A stretch of DNA of 64,000 bases from Gaeumannomyces sp. JS-464 (lineage: Eukaryota; Ascomycota; Sordariomycetes; Magnaporthales; Magnaporthaceae). The stretch covers positions 3,162,001-3,226,000 of the forward strand of contig NGZR01000001.1 in assembly GCA_002197995.1 (NCBI GenBank), read 5' to 3'. Shown piece by piece: positions 55,894-64,000 of the stretch; position 1 is the first letter of the stretch; the number at the start of each line of letters is the position of its first letter. A program made the translations under genes and the position numbers. The notes beneath the pieces were generated by a model. That model worked only from the letters and a program-made list of their open reading frames with translations. It was not told where the DNA came from and did no database searches.

Positions 55894-58800
55894 TTATAGG
55901 TATAAGCTGGCCGCCGACACCACGTCTCGCGCAATCAGCGACAGCGCCGTCTCGAACTTCTTCTGTAGTGCCTCGCTGCCCATGACCTTGCCGGCCTCGG
56001 CCATCTGCCTCAGCAGCTCCTCCAGGCGACGGATGATTCGCACAAGTGATCCCTCGTATGCATTGTTCATTTTGCTGTGTTGGGAAGCAGTGTTAGCATG
56101 TGTCTCGTCCAGGCAGATGGGTACAAACGAGGTGAAGCCTACCATATTTCCATAAACGGCCGCCCTTTCGCCCACGCCAGCACAGTCTCCATGAGCTGCC
56201 ACTTGAGGCTGGCGACAACCTTCTCGTCTGGCATGTCCAGCTTGCTCTCACGGCTGATGCGCGCGATGGTCTTGGCTTGCGCGTGCACCTCGCGCACGAG
56301 CTTGTCCAGATCCTCCTTAAGTGGCGCCCCCTCCATCTTCTCGTCGAAGACGAAGCAGCTGAGGATGGCGGCGCATACCTCGGGGGTAAGCTCGTTGAAG
56401 AAGCCGTTGAACAGCAGCTCGGCGAGGATGAGCTCGTGGCCCTCCGTCGACGAGATCTCACACGCAACCCTGGCCTTCATCTGCACAACCTCGGCGTCGT
56501 TGATGAAGCCCAGACGCCGCAGCACCCGCATGCGCGACTTGAGTTCGTCCAGCTGCGCGATGCTGTGCGCCTTGTTGATGGATTTCTTGGTCTCCTTGAT
56601 CTGGTTGCTAAGCTCGACCTTGGCCTTGTACTGGTCCCAGAGCTCGGGCAGGTTCGGCGACTGGTGGAGGTGGTTCGACAGCAGGCGAGACTCGAGCACC
56701 TCGATTTTGCGCATGAGCCTCTTGAAGGACTCGTCCTTGATACCCATCGTCTCGATCGGGTCCAGGATCGGCAAGCCGTCGGGGAACCTGTTGTGAACCT
56801 CGACCAGAACGTTGCCGATAGTGTTCTTCCCTTCCTTATTTTTAATGTCCTTGGGCATAAATACCCTGAGCTGGCTGATGCCGACAAGACATGTCAGTAG
56901 ACACGGGACAACCTCGATCCTCCCCTCGTCGGGAGAATTACGCGGTGTGACACCCTCAATAATATGCCCCTTCTTAGGGACCATTCCTGGCGCGATCTCT
57001 TCCGAGTTTGGCGAAACGAAAAGAGCCACATCGATCATGCAGGACTCTTGTGGAGAGTACTCAGGCTCCCCAAACTTGACGTCTCTCCGCTTCGTGAAGT
57101 TCACAACGGCGCCCCAGTCAAAGTCGAGACCATCGGGTGTCTTGATCCTGACCAGCCGACCAGGCTGCATGAACTCCATGCAGTAGTTCGGATGTTGAAT
57201 GACGGCCTCCATATCCTTCTTGTACGCCTCAATCTGGAGACGGACGTTATGATAGTCCTTTATTGTGGCCTCGTCGGGAATCACCATGGCGTCCTTCTCC
57301 TGCTGCAGATCTCTGACCTTCTTCTCCAGCATCGGGACGCTGGCTGCGTTCTGGAACTGGTAAAAACACCTCTCCAGCATGTACTCGGGCGAGACAGTCT
57401 CGATGCGTTGCAAGTTTAGGATCATGTTGTAGCCCAGGTGGAAGGCCGAGTTCAAACGATCCTGCTGGCCAGCAACGATACCCTTGGCCACCTCTGGCTC
57501 GAGCTGCTCGCCAATCATCATGATGACAATACCGCGGTCATCCAGACCGCGGCGACCAGCACGGCCTGCCATCTGGATGTACTCAGATGAGGTCAGTGGC
57601 CTCTCCTTGATGCCGTCAAACTTGGTGACCTGACTGAAAACAACTGTCCTCGCGGGCATGTTCAGGCCGATAGAGAAGGTCTCGGTTGCAAAAAGAACCT
57701 TAATGAGACCCTCCTGGAAGAGGATCTCGATGGTCTCCTTCAGGATTGGTAGCAGACCGCCGTGATGCACACCGATGCCCTTCTTGAGAAGTGGAATCAG
57801 ATGCTGAATCTGCGGCAGAGACTGGTCTTCCTCAGAAAGCGACATTATCGCGTTGTGGAAGATGTCCTCCACGAGCTTCTGCTCAGACTCGTGGTTGAAG
57901 TTCATGGTGGAAACCTTGAGGGCCAGGTTCTCGCATTCGCGCTTGCTAAAGTTGAACACGATGACGGGGTGGAACGCCTTCTTCATGATCATCTTGATGA
58001 TCTTTGTGATGTCCGCTTTCGCGTCAGGGCCTGTCTCCTTCCTAGGTTTCTTGTTCTTACCCTTGCCGGTCTGGCGTGCGCTCGGGTCATCCGGATCCTT
58101 AGCCTTGTTCTCCTCAATGGAGGCAATGGCAGCATTGAAGTTCTTCTCTCGGAAAACTCCGTTTTCATCCACAACCAAGTAGATGCCATCGCCGCCGGCC
58201 GGGAAGAAGTAGTTCTGAAGAGGGGTCGGCCGGAAGTCGGTGTAGACGACGTGGCAGGCCTGCCTGTGAATCTTTGCGATCCACTCGGCGAACTGGAAGG
58301 CGTTGGGAATGGTGGCCGACAGGAACACGTAGCGCACCTTGTCCGGAAGCATGATGATAGTCTCCTCCCAGACAACACCACGGACCGCGTCGCGCATGTA
58401 GTGGATCTCGTCGAAGATGACCCATGCAACCTCGCGCATGATCTCAGAGCCGCGGTACAGCATCGATCGCAGAATCTCGGTCGTCATGACGAGACAGCTC
58501 GCCGTCGGGTTGATGGTCACGTCACCCGTCATCAGGCCCACGTCGCCAAACTCGGCCTGGAACTCGCGGTACTTCTGGTTACTGAGCGCTTTGATCGGGG
58601 AGGTGTAGATGACCCTCTGGTTTCTCTTCAGGCACTGGGCGATGGCGTACTCGGCGACCACCGTCTTGCCGGCACTGGTGTGGGCCGAGACCAGCACACT
58701 CTCCTCACGCTCGATCGAGGCGACTGAGATGCTCTGGAACGGGTCGAGTTTGAAAGGGTAGACCCGGGCCGGCTCGTCAGGTGGCTTGTGTTGGGATAGG

Positions 58801-59300
58801 GGCACGTAGACGTAGTCGAGGTCTGGCGGGAGCGCAACCTGGTGCTGGACGTTATGCTGCAGAACGATCGCCTCCTCGCCCGCTGACGCGCTGAAGCCTT
58901 CGACGGGGGCGACCTGCCTGGACTCGGCGGTCGCGAACGAGTCGGTGAGAATGGGTTCCGCCTCGGCCTCCTTCTTGCGGCGCTTGCTGTCGCCATGGTC
59001 GTCCGAGCCCGATTCCTCCTCGGCGGCGGCACCTCCCTCGGTCGAGGCCTGCGTGCCGTTGGCCATCTCCACGTCCCCGTCGGCGGCAGGGTCGGCCGGA
59101 GCCGAATCGAGACTCAGCCCTTCCGTCAGCTCCTCCACCTTGACATGTCCGTCGGCCTTGCGCTTTTTGCTCTTGTCCTTTTTTGATTTTGACTTGGACT
59201 TCTTGGGCTTTTGCTCCGAGGGTTTCTGTTCCGAGGATCTGCGCTCCGCGTCGGCCGGCGGCGCCTCGGGCTGCTCGTCGAAGACGTCAAACAAGTCCAT
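55894..59300 (-). CDS. mtr4: Exosome RNA helicase Mtr4 (Ski2-like DExH)
   Basis: Two exons, 59300-56143 and 56074-55894; 1112 residues. It unwinds RNA for the nuclear exosome, usually within the TRAMP complex, in rRNA processing and RNA surveillance. The N-terminus is Lys/Ser/Glu-rich with KKSKSKSKKDKSKKRK-type nuclear-localisation signals. Helicase motifs in order: SAHTSAGKT (Walker A, ~205-213), SPIKALSNQK, TGDVTINP, FDEIHYM (DEIH 297-300), FLSATIPN, then GIGVHHGGLLP, FATETFSIGLNMPARTVVF and QMAGRAGRRGLDDRG. The arch/KOW region lies around CMEFMQPGRLVRIKTPDGLD. The C-terminal DSHCT domain ends RDVVSAASLYL, the normal Mtr4 end, supplied by exon 2. The start at 59300 (MDLFDVFDEQPEAP) matches fungal orthologues; upstream in-frame Met codons lie in the 5' UTR. 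No frameshift. Confidence 0.97.
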
Positions 59301-59965
59301 TTTTGCGGCGCACGCAGCCGCAAGGGCCGTGTATTTGGAGGGTTGACGACAGTGACGCGAAGTTGTGTCTAAATCGATCGGATCGAAGGCAGGGAAATGG
59401 TAATAGCAGGCGGCCTGACGCGAGTGTCGCGAGCAGGCTGAGAATTTGGCGTGGAATTTGCACCCAATCCAAACTTGGCCGATGCGATCAATGATGGATG
59501 AGAAAAAAAAAGTTAAGGTGGGGATGGCAGAAAAAGCCGGCGCAGCTTTAAACGGGCAGGCGGATTGATCTTGGAAGCGGTACCGCGATGTATCTTTCTC
59601 CACTAATTGGAGAGAAACGGAGGAGGGGCAGGGAACAGGGAAGCGAGGTGGGCAGGCTGAAATGCGTGGGCGGGAAGGCAAAGCAAAAGATGTACCTGCT
59701 GGTACCTCAATCGAGGCGGGCAGGATTTGGTGGTGCACGGGCCATACAGCCCAAGCTCCGGCAGGCTCCTGCAAAATGTCACACCATTTTCGGCTACAGC
59801 TTCTCGAACCTCCTCTCCACAACGTCACCCACAAAAACGAGCGCCCGTCGCAACCCCCAGATAGCTGCAAAACAATCTCCCCTCAACCAACCGTCAAGGT
59901 GAGCCAGCGTCCACCGAAGAAGCCGATTGAATCCCCCCACTAATCGGGGGACGACCGACGCACAG
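59301..59965. promoter_or_regulatory. Bidirectional promoter MTR4 / COX8
   Basis: 665 bp between divergent starts, with no gene inside. Both genes must be driven from here unless their 5' UTRs are very short. No clear TATA box seen. Confidence 0.55.
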
Positions 59966-60412
59966 ATGATCTCGGCCGCCGGAGCCCGCGCTGCCTCGCG
60001 CACCACCACCTCGCTCGTCAGCCGCCGCGGCTTCCACGCGACCCGCGCCCGCCTCTCGTCGCCGTACCACTACCCCGAGGGCCCCTACTCCAACATCCCC
60101 TTCAACCCCAAGAGCAAGTGGTTCGGCGTCCAGTTCTGGACCTACTCCGCCGTCGGCTTCTTCGCCCCCTTCGGCATCGTTGGTACGTATCTCGGGCGAG
60201 GGAGAGAGGGTCGATGCAATTGGCCGCGCCAGCCTAGGAGAGGAGTCGAGGTGTGGGGAGGGGACGATGGCTTGTCCTTTCGCTGCCTGTCTCGATGTCT
60301 CTTCCTCGGTTATCGTCTCGTGAATGGATGGGCTTGGCGCTTTCGTGCGATTGGAATATGATGCTAACGCTACTTACTCCAAATAGCCTGGCAAACTTAC
60401 AAGCCCAAATAA
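59966..60412 (+). CDS. cox8: Cytochrome c oxidase subunit 8 (COX VIIc type), mitochondrial
   Basis: Two exons, 59966-60182 and 60387-60412 (donor GTACGT), 80 residues. A presequence rich in Arg/Ser/Ala (MISAAGARAASRTTTSLVSR, then RGFHATRARLS) is followed by the mature part YHYPEGPYSNIPFNPKS and one membrane helix, FGVQFWTYSAVGFFAPFGIV. Exon 2 gives only the end AWQTYKPK. The single-helix subunit sits at the edge of complex IV in the inner mitochondrial membrane. Size and layout match fungal Cox8. The start at 59966 is chosen because it opens the presequence; an upstream Met at 59927 adds unlike residues. Confidence 0.93.
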
Positions 60413-60815
60413 GCGGCTTGAATATATGCAAAGGATCTCTCGAACACTTTGGCTGTCTGTCGACCGCCGGTCCTAGCCTAGGGCGTTGAACGAGGGGGCT
60501 CTGCGGGGGATGTATTTATATCGCCACCAATAGACGCTGTGAACCAAGCAGCATTCTCCTTTGTTGGTAAGATGTGTTTGAGATTACTGCGAGCGTCGTG
60601 CGAATGAACCAGCCGAATGATGCCTGATATGTCTTGGATGAGTAGCCGTGCCAGCGAACAACGTAATCTCTCATGCACGCTGTTTGATCGATGAATGGCA
60701 TACAGTACGTTGCTGTTATTTACATGAAATATCTCATTATGAACATTTGGCATCCCCTGATTGCCTGTATATATGTTATGGTAGTCTATATTTTTACAAA
60801 CTCATTTTTTTCCTT
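60413..60815. other. Convergent intergenic region, no gene seen
   Basis: 400 bp, AT-rich (60690-60815), between the COX8 and PPR stops. It should hold both 3' UTRs. Confidence 0.65.
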
Positions 60816-62717
60816 TTAATCACCCGAACTCCATTGCCTCCATGAGGGTGACCCTTCAAGCGGGATGGGTATCTTGTGTTTTCTCAGGAAGCGGTGCAGG
60901 AACTGCACCATAAATTCCCTTTTCTCCTCATCGGGACTCCATCTAGCGCCGAGCTCGGCGTAGACGTCGAGAATCATGCGATGCTGGCCCAGCTTGGCAA
61001 AGGCGCGCAGGACCCAGCAGACAAGCCATGTATCGACGTAAAGGCCCTCGCTCTGACTGTCCAGCGCGCCGAGCAGTGCCTCCCACACGCCAAAGAGCCG
61101 TTCGGGGCCCCAGTCGGCGACGCTGGCGGAGCCGTGCAGCGCAAACGCCTTGAAGAGGGCCAGGAAGATGCTCCCGTGCAGGGGAATGCGGAAGTACTTC
61201 ATGTCGTCGAGATAGCGGGCCACGTCGTTTATGCGGCCGATCCGGACGCCGTAGTGGCGTACTAGGACCCGGTAGGTCTGCAGGTCCGGCATCATCGGGG
61301 CCGCGACCTGAAAGCCGCCCCGCAGCTCCGGGTGCTCGCGCGCGACGCGCGCAAACATGATGAGCGCCTTCGTAACGGCCTTGTGCGTCGAGTAGGCCTG
61401 GGGCTGGCGCCAGCGCTTGTTGCTGCGCCACGTCTTCATCTTCTCGTACACCCGCTCGGCCCCGGCCTCGTCGCCACACCGGAGGAGGCCGGTGATGACG
61501 CAGTTGAGCACGACCTTGTCGATCACCTCACCCGCCTCCACCATCTCACGGTATGCGGCCCTGACGCCGTCCGCGTTCAGCATCATGCCGAAGAAGTAGA
61601 TGAGGGAGACATTGTGGTAGCGGTTGAAGGGGATCCGGCGGTTCTCCATCTCCCGGTACAGCATCTCGGCGAGGGTGAAGTTGCCGGCCTTGGTGGCGAC
61701 GTCGAACAGGATGTTGAACGTGACCCCGTTGGCCTTGATGTTGGCCATGTGCTCCATCTCGCGCCAGATGCTGAGGGCCGCCTCGACCTCGGTCTCGGTC
61801 GACGAGCCTACGTAGCGACTTGCAAAGGACATGGCGGCGTTCCACTGGCCCCGCGACAGAGCATAGCCGCAATTCTTCACCGTGCCGACCACAGATAGGT
61901 AGCGAAGCATATTCTTGGCGTTCCGCTTCACCCCCTGGCTCAACGAGCGGAGAAGGTCGTGGCGCAGACTGTGGTTCTGGAGGGCGAGCTGCGGTTCACC
62001 CAGCCCGGTGTATTCTGCGTACACTGCCGCGGAGCTGGCGTCGTCCTCCGGGATAGGGTTCCCTAAGCGCCTGTCCACCGCGTCTCGCAAACGCATCAGG
62101 ATCCTCTTCTCCGTGCTGGGATAAAATTTGTACTCGATTATGGGATGCCTAGGCGCATCGTCGGGTACCAGAGGAGTCGTCATCACCGGGCCATTGGGTT
62201 GCGCATAGCCGCGAAGATACGGGTCCCTGATAAACTGTAGATGCTCGCTGACCGTGTCGTCCGGGTCGTATTGCCCCACGATGGCCAGAAGCTCCTCCTT
62301 GGTGGGCTGCCTGTCATGCCCGGGAGCTCCGGCTGGATCGGAATCCCTCTTCCCTGTGCGATTTTCCGCACCCTCGGTGCTCGTATCGGCGGCATTGTCT
62401 GGATATGCAGACGGCACGTCGCCTCGTTGGCCCGTGTGAGGGGTGAAGAAGCCATCGCTGGAGCCCGCGGGGCAGGTCGTGTGCAGTGCTGAGGGGTGCC
62501 GCGGCTGTGGTGCTCTAAATCGGGAGACGCAGCTGCTCAGCAGGGACGGCGGCCCAGCCTGGTAGCGAGACAGCCTAGCGTAAGAGCACACCTGTACTCG
62601 CTCCCCCGTCGTCGCAAATTTGGCGCAGCAGGCCGGTCGAGATGGTGGGCCTGGTGGTGGCCGCTGCAGAAACCTGGTGCCGCATATCGACCCTTCGATT
62701 CGTCTGGAGAGGTTCAT
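60816..62717 (-). CDS. Pentatricopeptide-repeat protein, probably mitochondrial
   Basis: Single exon, 633 residues from 62717 (the same frame has a Met at 62825 that would give 669). The N-terminus MNLSRRIEGSICGTRFLQRP is basic and Ser/Arg-rich, like a mitochondrial presequence. The middle and C-terminal parts carry helical ~35-residue units; examples are GVTFNILFDVATKAGNFTLA, NCVITGLLRCGDEAGAERVY and TWLVCWVLRAFAKLGQHRMI, recognisable as PPR helix pairs. A conserved segment KNMLRYLSVVGTVKNCGYAL precedes them. PPR proteins bind organellar RNA and control stability, processing or translation of single mitochondrial mRNAs; the target is unknown. Neighbours COX8 and RSM25 are also mitochondrial, which fits but does not prove location. 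Confidence 0.88.
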   Translation of the reverse strand: MNLSRRIEGSICGTRFLQRPPPGPPSRPACCAKFATTGERVQVCSYARLSRYQAGPPSLLSSCVSRFRAPQPRHPSALHTTCPAGSSDGFFTPHTGQRGDVPSAYPDNAADTSTEGAENRTGKRDSDPAGAPGHDRQPTKEELLAIVGQYDPDDTVSEHLQFIRDPYLRGYAQPNGPVMTTPLVPDDAPRHPIIEYKFYPSTEKRILMRLRDAVDRRLGNPIPEDDASSAAVYAEYTGLGEPQLALQNHSLRHDLLRSLSQGVKRNAKNMLRYLSVVGTVKNCGYALSRGQWNAAMSFASRYVGSSTETEVEAALSIWREMEHMANIKANGVTFNILFDVATKAGNFTLAEMLYREMENRRIPFNRYHNVSLIYFFGMMLNADGVRAAYREMVEAGEVIDKVVLNCVITGLLRCGDEAGAERVYEKMKTWRSNKRWRQPQAYSTHKAVTKALIMFARVAREHPELRGGFQVAAPMMPDLQTYRVLVRHYGVRIGRINDVARYLDDMKYFRIPLHGSIFLALFKAFALHGSASVADWGPERLFGVWEALLGALDSQSEGLYVDTWLVCWVLRAFAKLGQHRMILDVYAELGARWSPDEEKREFMVQFLHRFLRKHKIPIPLEGSPSWRQWSSGD

Positions 62718-63285
62718 GAGCTGGCCACCATTGTGCAAGGCGCCCTCAAAGCATCTGTGTCCAGGCTGCCAGCTTCTCGGGGCTTGCTGCGTTGTCCGCT
62801 CTCCTCGTACTTCAGCGATTTTCAAAGCTCGAAATCTGAGGGCATCGGGTGGAGCTCCCTGGGCTGGTGAAGTTCCTGTCTGAATCCCGTCCGGGTCCAG
62901 AGATCGAGAATTTCCCCAACTGCAACCTTATCGATAACCGAAACGGCAGGGATCCTGGAGAGTTTCTAGGAACGCAGCCCACCGACCCGACAGCTCGCCG
63001 GGTGGGTCCGCGTCGCGCAGCATCCGACGAGAGCTCAAAATTTCCAGCGGCGCTTGGACTTAGGCGGGCGAAGTGGGAGGTGTTGGCTCAATTGATCGCA
63101 ACAAGACCTGCAATCGGGGCCGGTCGACACCTGGACGACAGCAGTGTCCTCGGCGGGCATCGAGAATCGTCCAATTCACCACACCAAATCTTCTCCATCC
63201 CGCCCAAGCAGACCATCCACCACCTCGACAGGGGCTGCGCAGGGGGTCGCCTCCGTCGCAAAACCTCCACCCTCCCTAGCCCGCC
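62718..63285. promoter_or_regulatory. Bidirectional promoter PPR gene / RSM25
   Basis: 568 bp between divergent starts, no gene inside. It contains a GATA-type word (TATCGATAAC at 62929-62938) and a C-rich leader before 63286. The pairing of two mitochondrial genes could allow shared regulation; that is inference. Confidence 0.5.
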
Positions 63286-64000
63286 ATGGTCCGCGGCCGC
63301 GATTTGCGGGCGGTCAACGTCGCCAGGGCAGTGAGACAGTCCTTGGACGCCTACCGCCCCAAGGAAAGGGGGAAGCCGGCCACGCCAAAATGGCTCAAGG
63401 CCATTGAGAGTATTCCTCCCTCGGAGCTCCTGACTCGGCCCATTCCGGTCCAGCACTCTGAAGTCCGCCCAAAGTCGAGGAGCCCCAAGAACATCTTCAA
63501 GCCGCAGAAGATCGTGTACCCCGAGGACAAGCTACGGCAAGAGTTCTACAGGGACCATCCATGGGAGCTAGCCCGGCCGAGGGTCATTCTCGAGGTCGAC
63601 GGCAAAGACTCGTGGTACTGCGACTGGAGTAAGGGCGTCGCGCAGCCGGGCATCGCGCTGTCGGGTGAATGGTGAGCAGCATTTGCGCAACCCAGCCGGA
63701 TCGGCCAGATATGTGCCCACGCTTCATGTGCGAGCAAAAGGCGGTAGACTCCATCTTACTGACACATCTTGCTTCGCCCGCTTTAGCGTTGTACAGCGAC
63801 AACTATGGCTGATGAACAACGAGCATATTTGCGAAGAACCGGTGGACCCCTTTGACCCGGAGAGCCCCAAGATATGGGTCAGGAGGAAGCCCCTGAGTAA
63901 AAATGAGGCCTACGATAAGGCGCGGCGCGAGTTCTACGCGCTGAGGCAGGAGGAGGAGGTCGAGCGGAGGATAGCGCGCGAGGAGGCCATGATGGTGGGC
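63286..64000 (+). CDS. rsm25: Mitochondrial small-ribosomal-subunit protein mS23 (Rsm25), 3' end outside the window
   Basis: Exon 1 is 63286-63671 and exon 2 begins at 63787 (donor GTGAGC, acceptor TTTAG), running off the window in frame. The 200 residues seen include [40 protein letters not shown] and [20 protein letters not shown], which are family hallmarks. Exon 2 follows with [13 protein letters not shown] and [19 protein letters not shown]. The protein is a fungal component of the 37S mitoribosome. Only the last 20-40 residues should be missing, since the family usually ends shortly after the RREFYxLRxxEExERR helix. Confidence 0.94.

Overview
The window looks like nuclear DNA of a filamentous ascomycete (Pezizomycotina, most likely Sordariomycetes). 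Coding sequence is GC-rich with strong G/C third positions. Introns are mostly 50-250 nt, with GTRNGT-type donors and CTRAC-like branch sites. The gene content (het-C, a seven-helix rhodopsin-domain protein, a Zn2Cys6 regulator, Scs7, Dsc3, an EF-hand MscS channel) is typical of that class. I cannot place it to genus. There is no sign of prokaryotic, plasmid or phage DNA and no CRISPR array.

Layout. Positions 1-1.6 kb are gene-poor, compositionally odd, repeat-like DNA. Then come an SDR oxidoreductase (1.6-2.6 kb, minus) and a four-exon seven-TM rhodopsin-domain protein (3.9-5.5 kb, minus). A gene-sparse stretch of about 6 kb follows; it holds one broken gene near 9.85-10.56 kb. From 11.8 to 24.5 kb lie a small tandem GRF-type zinc protein, a PP2C phosphatase, het-C (minus), the sphingolipid/fatty-acid alpha-hydroxylase SCS7 and a three-RRM CC1/RBM39-type splicing factor. 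From 26 to 41 kb lie a large protein I do not recognise, a VWFA protein (minus), a class I/II aminotransferase and a Zn2Cys6 transcription factor (minus). From 45 to 64 kb lie an EF-hand MscS channel (minus), the GPI-anchor glycosyltransferase GPI3/PIG-A, the Golgi DSC ubiquitin-ligase subunit DSC3 and the exosome helicase MTR4 (minus). This part ends with three nuclear genes for mitochondrial proteins: COX8, a PPR protein (minus) and RSM25/mS23, the last cut by the window end.

The genes are mostly independent housekeeping functions, not a biosynthetic cluster. Loose functional groupings are membrane lipid and glycolipid synthesis (SCS7, GPI3), RNA handling (CC1-like factor, MTR4) and mitochondrial biogenesis (COX8, PPR, RSM25). 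Two divergent pairs (MTR4/COX8 and PPR/RSM25) share 570-670 bp promoters.

Two observations matter most to a reader. First, several conserved genes can be read through only by assuming one-base losses in short G or C runs. After these corrections exon lengths sum to multiples of three and canonical C-terminal motifs reappear. This looks like a systematic sequence-quality problem, and it means naive gene calls here will have wrong C-termini. Second, the Zn2Cys6 factor makes a perfect CX2CX6CX6CX2CX6C cluster only if an 11-nt microexon is included. I did not find a convincing wholly new biological system.
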